From Alienimonas californiensis (lineage in GTDB: Bacteria; Planctomycetota; Planctomycetia; Planctomycetales; Planctomycetaceae): DNA of 64,000 nt. Every line of letters starts with the position of its first letter. The stretch's first letter is position 1. A program made the translations under genes and the position numbers. Below, piece by piece: positions 26,518-35,200 of this stretch. Where the stretch lies: the NCBI RefSeq assembly GCF_007743815.1, contig NZ_CP036265.1:646501-710500 (forward strand), given 5' to 3'. The notes beneath the pieces were generated by a model that was not told the DNA's origin, ran no database searches, and saw only the letters and a program-made list of their open reading frames with translations.

Positions 26518-26958
26518 TCAGAACCAGCGGGCGACCGCGACGGCCCCGGCGACCAGCAGCCCGCCGACCGCCAGCGCCGCCGCGGCGAACGCCCCCCCGC
26601 CGGCCGCCGCCGACGCGGTTCCGACCTCGGCCCGGGCTCCGCGGAGCGTGAGCAACCCGTCGCTCCACTCCGCGAAGGCCGCATCGTGGGCCGCGTCGTC
26701 GGCGGTGAGGCGGTAGGCGGTGCGGTCGGCCTTCCGCTTCGCCCGTTCGTCGTCCCGGGCCAGACCACGGAGCACGTCCCATTCGCCGGTCGTGCGGTTC
26801 TTCGCCCGCACCCGAAACCGAAACACCTGCACCCAGCCCGGCCGCTGCACCGCGATGAGTTCCAACTCCTCCACCTCGGCGCTGCGGCCGTAGTGATCGC
26901 TCGCCTCGAGCCACGCCCGCAGATCGTGCTCGAGAAACTTATTGCCGATCAGGGGCAT
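26518..26958 (-). CDS. Hypothetical protein with a C-terminal membrane anchor
   Basis: 146 residues. The soluble part begins M-P-L-I-G-N-K-F-L-E-H-D-L-R and has a beta-strand-rich core (L-E-L-I-A-V-Q-R-P-G-W-V-Q-V-F-R-F) and charged helices. A single Ala/Gly-rich membrane helix ends the chain at about residues 122-142, giving a tail-anchored topology. It resembles nothing I recognise. It lies on the same strand as the ECF sigma gene, 143 nt upstream, so it could belong with it, but no motif links them. The hairpin at 26963-27024 separates it from msrA. Confidence 0.55.
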   Translation of the reverse strand: MPLIGNKFLEHDLRAWLEASDHYGRSAEVEELELIAVQRPGWVQVFRFRVRAKNRTTGEWDVLRGLARDDERAKRKADRTAYRLTADDAAHDAAFAEWSDGLLTLRGARAEVGTASAAAGGGAFAAAALAVGGLLVAGAVAVARWF

Positions 26959-26962
26959 GTTT

Positions 26963-27024
26963 GAGGGCGGAAGGCCGAAGGGGACGGCGGAGGGGACGGT
27001 CCCGGCGGGGCTCCTTCCGCCCTC
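26963..27024 (-). terminator. Inverted repeat between msrA and the tail-anchored protein gene
   Basis: A perfect 12-bp inverted repeat (26963-26974 with 27013-27024) in a stretch of GGCGGA/TCCGCC units. It could end msrA transcription or occlude the next start. No T run. Confidence 0.4.
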
Positions 27025-27042
27025 CGCCGTCTCACTTCCGCC

Positions 27043-27537
27043 CTAAATATGACACGCGCTGCGGCCGCTCTTTTCGAAGTACCGCTGGTGGTACTCCTCG
27101 GCCCGGTAGAAGGTCTCCGCGGGCACGATCTGAGTGGCGACGGGCCGCGGCAGCGTGCCGGACTCGTTCAGGCCGCGTTTCCACTCCTCCGCGGCAGCCT
27201 GCTGCTCCGGGGAGTGGGTGAAGATCGCGCTGCGGTACTGGCTGCCCACGTCCGGCCCCTGCCGGTTCACCTGCGTCGGGTCGTGCAGTTCGCGGAACTG
27301 CCCCAGGAGCTGTTCGAACGACACCCTCGCCGGGTCGAACGTGACTTCGACGGCCTCGGCGTGGCCGGTGTCGCGGTAGCAGACGTCCTCGTAGGAGGGG
27401 TTCTGGGTGTGCCCGCCGATGTACCCGGAGACGGCGTCGAGCACGCCGGGGGTCTTCCGAAAGGTGTCCTCGACGCCCCAGAAACACCCGGCGGCGAAGG
27501 TGGCGATTTCGGTGTCGTGCGAGGGGGTCGCGGTCAT
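27043..27537 (-). CDS. msrA: Peptide methionine sulfoxide reductase A
   Basis: 164 residues from the ATG at 27537, with AAAGG upstream. The catalytic motif G-C18-F-W-G is present with the following G-V-x-x-x-Y-x-G-G signature (G-Y-I-G-G-H-T). The E-x-F-Y-x-A-E-x-Y-H-Q-x-Y motif near residue 145 is also diagnostic. The C-terminus keeps a Cys (S-A-C-H-I), which may act as a recycling Cys. It reduces methionine-S-sulfoxide in the cytosol using thioredoxin. It is monocistronic. It does not share a promoter with the distant OxyR region. Confidence 0.93.
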   Translation of the reverse strand: MTATPSHDTEIATFAAGCFWGVEDTFRKTPGVLDAVSGYIGGHTQNPSYEDVCYRDTGHAEAVEVTFDPARVSFEQLLGQFRELHDPTQVNRQGPDVGSQYRSAIFTHSPEQQAAAEEWKRGLNESGTLPRPVATQIVPAETFYRAEEYHQRYFEKSGRSACHI

Positions 27538-27803
27538 GAGCAGCCTTTCGTCTGGAGATACGGTCCGTCGGCCAAGGCGAATCATAACCGGCGCCGAGAG
27601 CAGCGAGCTTTGCAATCCGCGAACTGCGGGCGGCCGCCGGACGGACGCGGGGCCGGGGGGCGAACCCGCGGCGGGCTGCCGGTGTCGGACGCGACGTTGA
27701 CAGCGCCGCCCCGCGGGGTGAGACTGTCCGACCGGCCCGACCGCCCGTTTGCCGAACCGCAAGGTTCAGCATCAGGCGGCCGGGTTACGTCCCGCGAGGG
27801 ACC

Positions 27804-27878
<75 letters not shown>

Positions 27879-27966
27879 CTGTCGTCAGTCGTTGTCAAAG
27901 ACGCGTTTGCGTCGACCAGCCCGCCGGGGCTGAGCGGTCGGTTCGGATCGTTGAAGCGGGCGGACG

Positions 27967-29124
27967 TCAGCCCTTGTCGCCATGGCGGTAGTCCCGGGGG
28001 GAGCAGCCCACGCTCTTGCGGAACGCGGCGGACAGGTAGGCGGCGGAGCGGTAGCCGGCTCGGGCGGCGATCTCCCCGATCGGCAGTTCCGTTTCCCGCA
28101 GCAGGCGCCGGACGCGGTTCAGCCGCACCCGCGCGATCTCCTCGTGCGGGGTGCGGCCGAGAATCGCCCGGAACCGATCCTCCAGCGACCGGCGGGAGAC
28201 CGGCACGGCCCGGAGCACGTCCGCGACGTTGATTCCCGAACTCGCCCGCTGGCGGATGAACTGCACCGCCGCGGCGACGTCCCGGTCGGCGATGGCGAGG
28301 ACGTCCGTGGATTGCCGCGTCGCCACGCCCACCGGCTGCATAAACACCGGGGCCGGATCGACGCGCCGTCCGGACATGAGATCATCCAGCCGGGACGCGG
28401 CCTCGTAGCCGGTGCGGCGGGTGTCGGGGATCACGCTGGAGAGGGGCGGCGTGGCGAGTTCGCACAGCAGCCAGTCGTCGTCCACGCCGATCACCGCCGC
28501 CTCCTCGGGCACCGACACGCCGACCTCCCGACACACGTCCAACAACCACTGGGCCTGAATGTCGTAGCAGGCCATCACGCCCACGGGCTTGGGCAACGCC
28601 GTCAACCAGGCGCCCAGTCGTTCCCGCTCCTGCGACCAGGAACGCTCCGAGTCCCCGTCCGGCGCCCCGTCGTACAGGGCGCAGGGAAGCTCGGCCTCGG
28701 CGGCAAGCGCCGCGAAGGCGTCGCGACGCTCCGCCGACCAGCGAAACCGCGACACCCCGCAGAACGCCAGCGAGGCGAAGCCGCGGTCGGTCAGGTGCTC
28801 GAACGCCGCCCGGGCGATCGCGGGGTTGTCCGTCTCCACGCAGGGGGCCTCCGGCAGATGGCGGCCGGAACTGACGTCGACCACCGGCGTCCCGCTGCGG
28901 GCCAGGGCCTCCGCCACCGCGGGGGACTCCACCCGGGCCACGATCCCGTCGCCGCCCCACCGCTCGATCCACTCCGGCGGCAGGGCCCCGCGTTCCTGCT
29001 CCGGCAGATAGGTCGACCAGGCCTCGTGCTCCTGCTGCCAGGCGTTAATTCCCGCCAGTAAACCGCGGGCGTAGGAGTTGGACGTCTCGATCAGCAGGGC
29101 GACGGAGCGGCGGCGAAACGGCAT
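27967..29124 (-). CDS. XylR-family AraC-type transcriptional regulator
   Basis: 385 residues from the ATG at 29124 (an in-frame upstream ATG at 29196 lies inside the operator boxes and is less likely). The N-terminal ~270 residues are a LacI/periplasmic-binding-like sugar-sensing domain ([20 protein letters not shown] near residue 8-27; G-V-D-D-D near 205). The C-terminal ~100 residues carry an AraC double helix-turn-helix, with [10 protein letters not shown] and [19 protein letters not shown]. In planctomycetes such proteins control sugar catabolism next to Gfo/Idh genes (family knowledge). It is divergent from the DUF1559 gene; tRNA-Arg lies just downstream. Confidence 0.88.
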   Translation of the reverse strand: MPFRRRSVALLIETSNSYARGLLAGINAWQQEHEAWSTYLPEQERGALPPEWIERWGGDGIVARVESPAVAEALARSGTPVVDVSSGRHLPEAPCVETDNPAIARAAFEHLTDRGFASLAFCGVSRFRWSAERRDAFAALAAEAELPCALYDGAPDGDSERSWSQERERLGAWLTALPKPVGVMACYDIQAQWLLDVCREVGVSVPEEAAVIGVDDDWLLCELATPPLSSVIPDTRRTGYEAASRLDDLMSGRRVDPAPVFMQPVGVATRQSTDVLAIADRDVAAAVQFIRQRASSGINVADVLRAVPVSRRSLEDRFRAILGRTPHEEIARVRLNRVRRLLRETELPIGEIAARAGYRSAAYLSAAFRKSVGCSPRDYRHGDKG

Positions 29125-29173
29125 GGTCGGGGGGACATCGCGAGGGTTCCGGTCGTCTTTCGACTCGCGCCAG

Positions 29174-29229
29174 GTTTGCGCAATCTCGAAAAACATCTGC
29201 GCAATGTCGCATTGCCTGCATCTGATGCA
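29174..29229. promoter_or_regulatory. Putative XylR operator: two TGCGCAAT direct repeats 21 bp apart
   Basis: TGCGCAAT occurs at 29177-29184 and 29198-29205, centres 21 bp apart, as in AraC-type tandem sites. The second overlaps a GCAATG/CATTGC dyad (29201-29215), and a TGCAT/ATGCA dyad follows at 29217-29229. The 15-mer GTTTGCGCAATCTCG (29174-29188) recurs exactly at 30971-30985. It lies 50 nt upstream of the regulator start and ~110 nt upstream of the DUF1559 start. Confidence 0.65.
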
Positions 29230-29298
29230 AGGCCATACTTCACTGTTCCATCCCTTCCCCCAAGTCCTTCGCTCGAAGGCGCCCCGGAGTTCTTCCTC

Positions 29299-30408
29299 AT
29301 GTCAGTGTCCCATACCAGGCGTCGGTCTGGCTTCACGCTCATCGAACTGCTGGTGGTCATCGCGATCATCGCGATCCTCGTCAGTCTGCTGCTCCCCGCC
29401 GTCCAGCAGGCCCGCGAAGCCGCCCGCCGCAGCCAGTGTCAGAACAACCTGAAGAATATCGGGCTCGCCTGCCATAACTACCTCAGCACGTACAAGGTCT
29501 TCCCGTCGGCCGGCGCTCAGGTGAATAACGAGGCCTACAGCCCGCAGCTGATGATCCTGCCGTACCTCGACCAGACGGCGCTGTGGAACCAGATCAGCAA
29601 ACCGTACGACAATAATCAGGACGGCAACATCGATCCCGCCGACCCGCTCGAACGGCCCTTCGGGCGGACCCATTACGACGGCGCCTACACGCGCTTTCGC
29701 ATCCAGATTCCGACGTACCTCTGCCCGTCGGACACCGCCCCGCTCGACCCTGGCAGCATCGCCGACACGAACTACGGCCTGTGCGCCGGCGACAACTCCG
29801 GCGGCGCCGGCGAGTTCAACCCCAATGACCCGACGAACCGTGGCATGTTCGTGATCCGGCAGTACTTCGGCGTCGAAGGCGCGCGGGACGGGACGGTGAA
29901 TACGCTCCTGTTCGCGGAAATGGGTCGCTACCAAAACAACGGGAACTACCAGGCCCGGTGCATGAAGGACGTGAGCGCGCTGACCCCCGGGAGCGGCAAC
30001 AACTACGGCTACACCAACCCCAGCGCGTGCGTCACGGCTGCGGCGGACCCGGCCAACCCCGGCCTCTACCCGAGCACCGCCAACCTCGACGCCCGCGGGC
30101 ACGCCTACACGGACGGCGGCGGTCTGCACGCCAGCGGTTTCAATACGATCCTGCCGCCGAACGGCCCGAGCTGCTCTCACGACGGCTCCCCCTGGAACGA
30201 CTCGATCATGTCCGCCGGGAGCTATCACACCGGGATCGTCCAGGCCGTGATGGTCGACGGCTCGGTGAAGAGCATCTCCGAGACGATTGACTCGAAGACC
30301 CAGGGAATGTCCGAAGCCGCCGTGATCCGCGGTCGCAGCCCGTACGGCGTCTGGGGCGCCCTCGGCACCCGTGACGCCGGCGAAGCCATCAGCGGCGACG
30401 CGTTCTGA
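29299..30408 (+). CDS. DUF1559 prepilin-like protein
   Basis: 369 residues from the ATG at 29299; the frame is open further upstream but the prepilin motif fixes the start. A prepilin N-terminus is present: R-R-R-S-G11-F-T-L-I-E16[11 protein letters not shown], cleaved after Gly11 with Glu at mature position 5, followed by the helix [17 protein letters not shown]. The DUF1559 body contains [13 protein letters not shown] and the C-terminal V-M-V-D-G-S-V-K pattern. Planctomycetes have dozens of these secreted pseudopilin-like proteins of unclear role. It ends at a clear terminator and is divergent from XylR. Confidence 0.92.
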   Translation: MSVSHTRRRSGFTLIELLVVIAIIAILVSLLLPAVQQAREAARRSQCQNNLKNIGLACHNYLSTYKVFPSAGAQVNNEAYSPQLMILPYLDQTALWNQISKPYDNNQDGNIDPADPLERPFGRTHYDGAYTRFRIQIPTYLCPSDTAPLDPGSIADTNYGLCAGDNSGGAGEFNPNDPTNRGMFVIRQYFGVEGARDGTVNTLLFAEMGRYQNNGNYQARCMKDVSALTPGSGNNYGYTNPSACVTAAADPANPGLYPSTANLDARGHAYTDGGGLHASGFNTILPPNGPSCSHDGSPWNDSIMSAGSYHTGIVQAVMVDGSVKSISETIDSKTQGMSEAAVIRGRSPYGVWGALGTRDAGEAISGDAF

Positions 30409-30432
30409 GCCGCACGTCAGGTCGAGGCGACG

Positions 30433-30466
30433 AAACCCTCCGCGGCGCGGCCGCGGGGGGTTTTTT
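30433..30466 (+). terminator. Rho-independent terminator
   Basis: A 13-bp stem (30433-30445 with 30451-30463, one G-U pair), CGCGG loop, then TTTTTT (30461-30466). It is 25 nt after the DUF1559 stop. The clearest intrinsic terminator in the window. Confidence 0.85.
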
Positions 30467-30567
30467 CTTGGCTGAGTCACGGCGGCAGGCGCCCGCGACA
30501 TGAAATGAAGCAGCCGCCGGAGAAGGCTCCGACGGCCGCGACGCGTTCACCGGGTCGACGCCGGCGT

Positions 30568-30741
30568 TCAACGCGGCTCGGCGTCTCTCGCTTGAACCTC
30601 GGTCTCCATCTCGGCCTGTCGCTCGATGGATTCCTGTTCGGAGACCTCGCCGACGCCGCCGCACCCCGACAGCATGCCAGCGGAACAGACGGCGGCGATC
30701 GCCAAGACGCAGCGGAGGGACCGAAAGAGGGACATTGTCAT
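30568..30741 (-). CDS. Small lipoprotein (57 aa)
   Basis: 57 residues from the ATG at 30741 (a second in-frame ATG at 30735 gives 55). A signal peptide ends in a lipobox M-L-S-G-C, Cys27, then a Gly-rich and acidic/helical tail (E-S-I-E-R-Q-A-E-M-E). No other motif. Small lipoproteins of this style accompany DUF1559 genes in planctomycetes, though here the strand is opposite, convergent with the DUF1559 terminator. Below the usual gene-finder size. Without a ribosome site the start is uncertain. Confidence 0.5.
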   Translation of the reverse strand: MTMSLFRSLRCVLAIAAVCSAGMLSGCGGVGEVSEQESIERQAEMETEVQARDAEPR

Positions 30742-30970
30742 GGAACCACAGGAGGTTGAAGGCGTTGAAACGCCGGCGAACGCCGGACGGCCCCCTATCG
30801 TCTGCGGCAATGGCTGGAGTGCAAGGTTTAAAGCGGCGACGCCGCGCCCCCACGACCGGCGACCGGCCGGCTCACGGATCCTGGCCAGACACGCAAAGGT
30901 CTGCGTTTACAGCAGGGATGACGACGACAAGGTTCGGGAGCCGCGAGACCTCCGTCAGAAATGACAAGAC

Positions 30971-30985
30971 GTTTGCGCAATCTCG
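30971..30985 (+). promoter_or_regulatory. Second copy of the XylR operator 15-mer
   Basis: GTTTGCGCAATCTCG is identical to 29174-29188. It lies ~123 nt before the Gfo/Idh ATG, a similar distance as at the DUF1559 gene. The remainder of 30742-31108 (367 nt) contains no gene; the promoter of the Gfo/Idh gene must lie here. Confidence 0.6.
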
Positions 30986-31108
30986 CATCCGCGAGCAGCG
31001 ATCCCGGACTAGGATGGATCTCCCGGCGGGTTCATTATCTCCTCGCCGGACGATCCATGCCGGCGCGGGTCACCCGCTGGCGATCACCACTCTCGACTGC
31101 TTTCAAAT

Positions 31109-32227
31109 ATGTCCGCCCCCAAGAACGTCGCGATGGTCGGCCTCGGCTTCGGAGCCGAGTTCATCCCGATCTATCAGGCTCACCCGAACGCGACCGTCGC
31201 GGCCCTCTGCCGGCGGGACGAAGCGAAGCTGAAGGCCTCCGGCGAGCGGTTCGGAGTGGAGACGCTCTATACCGAGTACGCCGACGTGCTGGCCGATCCG
31301 TCGATCGACTTCGTCCACATCAACAGCCCGATCCCGGATCACGCCCGGATGACGTTGCAGGCGCTGGACGCCGGCAAGCACGTCATGTGCACCGTGCCGA
31401 TGGCGACCACCGTCGAAGACTGCCGCAAGATCGTGGAGAAGGTCAAGGAGACCGGCTTGAAATACATGATGGCCGAAACGGTCGTCTACAGCCGCGAGTA
31501 TCTCTTCGTCAAAGACCTTTACGACCGGGGCGAACTGGGCGAGGTGCAGTACCTCGCCGCCTCGCACCCGCAGGATATGAACGGCTGGCCGGAATATTGG
31601 GAGCGGATGATCCCGATGCACTACGCCACGCACGTCGTCAGCCCCTGCCTGGACCTGCTGGACAGTTCGGCGGAGGCCGTCAGCTGTTTCGGCAGCGGCC
31701 GGGTGCGGGACGACATCCGCGAGAAATCCGGCAACAAGTTCGCCGTCGAAACCTGCCATATCAAGTTCAAGGACCGCGACCTCACCGCCCATATCTGGCG
31801 GTTCCTGTACGACGTCGCCCGGCAGTACCGGGAGAGCTTCGATGTCTACGGCACGAAAAAGAGCTTTGAATGGACCTTGGTGGAGGACGAGCCGATGGTC
31901 CTGCACACCGCCGGCAGGCCGGAGAAGGAGATCCCGGAAAAAATTGAGATCCCGGACTTCGCCGACCGGCTGCCCGAGGAAATCCGCCGGTTTACCCTGC
32001 CCGCCGAGATTCAAGACGCGGAACACCTCTCCTTCCTGCAGGGCGGCGGCCACGGCGGCTCGCACCCGCACTTGGTGCACGAGATGGTCTCCGCGCTCGT
32101 TGAAGACCGCGACCCGCGGCCGAACGCCGTCACCAGCGCCAACTGGACCTGCGTGGGTCTGTGCGCGCACGAATCGGCGTTGAAGGGCGGCGAATTGGTC
32201 CGCCTGCCGGAGTTCACGCTGGCCTGA
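31109..32227 (+). CDS. Gfo/Idh/MocA-family oxidoreductase
   Basis: 372 residues. The Rossmann motif G-L-G-F-G-A at residues 11-16 binds NAD(P). In place of the usual E-K-P catalytic Lys motif it has C-T-V-P-M-A (~residues 93-98), so the canonical general acid/base Lys is missing; this variant is common in a planctomycete subfamily and its activity needs testing. H-Y-A-T-H-V-V-S-P-C-L-D is the substrate-side His motif. Cytosolic (no signal). It lies directly upstream of the 1496-aa ThuA/cytochrome gene (47 nt), and an operator 15-mer upstream links it to XylR. A sugar or cyclitol dehydrogenation/epimerisation role is likely. Confidence 0.88.
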   Translation: MSAPKNVAMVGLGFGAEFIPIYQAHPNATVAALCRRDEAKLKASGERFGVETLYTEYADVLADPSIDFVHINSPIPDHARMTLQALDAGKHVMCTVPMATTVEDCRKIVEKVKETGLKYMMAETVVYSREYLFVKDLYDRGELGEVQYLAASHPQDMNGWPEYWERMIPMHYATHVVSPCLDLLDSSAEAVSCFGSGRVRDDIREKSGNKFAVETCHIKFKDRDLTAHIWRFLYDVARQYRESFDVYGTKKSFEWTLVEDEPMVLHTAGRPEKEIPEKIEIPDFADRLPEEIRRFTLPAEIQDAEHLSFLQGGGHGGSHPHLVHEMVSALVEDRDPRPNAVTSANWTCVGLCAHESALKGGELVRLPEFTLA

Positions 32228-32274
32228 CCGGCCCGCGGTCTCCACGCCCCTCCTTCCTCCCTCCGGCTGTTTGT

Positions 32275-35200
32275 ATGTCTCCGTCGTCGTCCCCCCGCCC
32301 CGCCGCCGCTGCCGCGGGCCTCGTCCGTCCGCTCGCGGCCTGCCTGCTGGCGTTCGCCTGCGTCGGCTCGGGGCCGGCGGCGTTCGCTGACGAACCGGCC
32401 CCCGCGGCGGACGCGGATCTGAAACTGTTGTTTCTGGGCGACGACGGCCCCCACCAGCCCCGCGTGCGGTTCGCGGAGCTGGCCCCGGCGCTGCGGAGCC
32501 GGGGGATCGAACTGGTCTACACCGACCGCATGGCGGATCTGAACGCCGAGACGCTCGGCCGCTACGACGGCCTGATGCTGTACGCCAATATTGATTCGAT
32601 TGAAAAGCCGCAGGCCGACGCGGTTCTTCAATACGTGGAGGGCGGCGCCGGCTTCGTGCCGCTGCACTGCGCCAGTTTTTGCTGGCGGAACGATCCGCGG
32701 ACGGTCGCCCTGATCGGCGCCCAGTTCCTCCGCCACGGGACCGGCACGTTCTCCACGACAATTACTGAGCCGGAGCATCCCGTCATGGACGGCTTCGACG
32801 GCTTTATGAGTTGGGACGAAACCTACGTCCATCACCTGCACAATGAAGACGACCGCACCGTCCTCGCCTATCGCGAAGGCGGGGAGCAGGCCCCGGGGAA
32901 CGAACGCGAACCGTGGACCTGGGTCCGCACGCAGGGCGAGGGCCGGGTCTTTTATACCGCCTGGGGGCACGACGCCCGCACCTTCAGGAACCCCGGTTTT
33001 CAGAACCTCGTCGCCCGCGGCACGCTGTGGGCCTGCGGCGCCGACCCCTCCGCGGTCCCGGCCTACCGGGAGCGCGCGCCCTTCACCGCCCCGCCGATGA
33101 CGGAATTGAACCCGGATCGGGCGGAGTTCGAATACGTCGACGTCGGCCCCAAAATCCCGAACTACACGCAGGGCGGGGGCTGGGGCGAACAGGGCGCTCC
33201 GCAGACGCTGATGCAGATGCCGCTCTCCCCGGAAGCGTCCCTCCAGCATGCGGTCGTGCCGGAGGGGTTGGAGGTCAAGCTGTACGCCGACGAACGGAAC
33301 TTCCAGGCGAAGCCCATCGCGATGACCTGGGACGCCCGGGGCCGGCTGTGGATCTGCGAAACGGTCGACTATCCCAATGAACTCGGCGGCGGGCGGGACC
33401 GCATCCGCATCTGCGAGGACACCGACGGCGACGCCGTCGCCGACAAGTTCACCGTCTTCGCCGACGGGTTGAGCATTCCCACCGCGATCGTGATCGCCCG
33501 CGGCGGGGCGATCGTGCAGGACGGCCCGCAGACGGTCTTCCTCAAAGACACCGACGGCGACGACGTGGCCGACGTCCGCAAGGTTCTGATCACCGGCTGG
33601 GCGCTGGGCGACACCCACGGCGGCGTCAGCAACTTCCGCTACGGGCTGGACAACTGGATCTGGTCCATGCAGGGCTATAACAACAGCTCGCCGCGACTGG
33701 TGGACGAGAACGGAAACGCCGGCGACCCGGTGCAGTCCTTCCGGCAGGGTTTTTGGCGGTTCAAACTGTCCGAGCCGACAACCGTCGCCGACGGGGCCGA
33801 AGCCGTCCCGACCGTAACGGACCTCGAATTCGTCCGCTCCACGAACAACAACACCTGGGGCCTGGGCATCAGCGAGGAAGGGTTGATCTTCGGCTCCACG
33901 GCCAACGGCAACCCCAGCGATTTCGTGCCCATCCCGAACCGCTACTACGAACGGGTCCGCGGCTGGGCGCCGCAGACGCTGAACGGGATCGCAGACAGCT
34001 ATAAATACGCCCCGATTACCGAGAAGATCCGCCAGGTGGACTTCTTCGGCGGCTACACCGCCGGAGCCGGCCACGCGCTGTATACGGCCCGGGCCTTTCC
34101 GCAGCCGTGGTGGAACCGCACCGCCTTCACCGCCGGGCCGACGGGGCACCTGGTGGGAACCTTCGTGCTGACCCCGGACGGGGCGGACTTCACCTCGACC
34201 AGCCCGATTAACCTGTTCGCCAGCGACGACGAATGGACCGCCCCCATCATGGCGGAGGTCGGCCCGGACGGCGCCGTTTGGGTGCTGGACTGGTACAACT
34301 ACATCGTGCAGCACAACCCCACGCCCCGGGGCTTTGAAACCGGCAAGGGGGCCGCGTACGAGAGCGATCTGCGGGATAAAAAGCGCGGTCGCATCCTCCG
34401 TGTCGTCCCTGACGAGAACGCCGACGAGAGACTGCACGACTACTCCGACCTCACGAACGCGTCCGACGCTGAGTTGGTCGCCGCGCTGTCCCACCCCTCA
34501 ATGCGGTGGCGACTGCACGCCCAACGGTTGCTGATCGAACGGGGCGCCACGGGCGTGGCCGAACAACTAGCGGCGCTGGTCTCGGACGAATCCGTGGATG
34601 AAATCGGCCTGAACGTCGCTGCGATCCACGCCCTGCACACGTTGCACGGGCTGGATCGGCTCACGCCGGCCACGCTCTCCGCCGGATTAAAACACCCCTC
34701 GGCCGGCGTGCGGCGGAACGCCCTCGCCCTGTTGTCGCACGATGAGGTCGGGGCCGAACTGCTGATGGCCCACGACGGGCTGCTGCGGGACGGGGACGCC
34801 CAGGTGCGGCTGGCGGCGACGCTGGCCTTGGCCGATCTGCCGGACGCGGCGCTTGGCGAGCGGGCCGGCGACCTCGTGGCGGTCCTCGCCGCGAACGAGA
34901 CCGACCCGGTTCTGACCGACGCCCTGCTCGCCGCCGCGGCGGCCCACCCCGGGGCGTATCTGACCGCGGCGCTGGCCGCCTCGAAGGAGGCCCCGCCGAC
35001 GGCGGCGACGGTGCGGATCGCCGCCGGCGTCGCGGAGCACGTCGCCCGCAGCGGACCGGATCGGGACGCCCTCTCCGCCGCCCTCGCCGGGATGGACGGC
35101 GCCGACGACGCCCTCGTCGAAGCCGTGCTGGACGGGCTGACGGAGGGCCTGCCGGGTCAGGCGCCGCTGGAATCGACCGCGGAACTCGACGCGGCGTTGG

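Noticed and set aside
32011..34494. 827-codon open frame on the minus strand
   Set aside because: It lies opposite the intact ThuA/cytochrome and Gfo/Idh genes; high third-position GC makes long antisense frames, and it has no domain motif.
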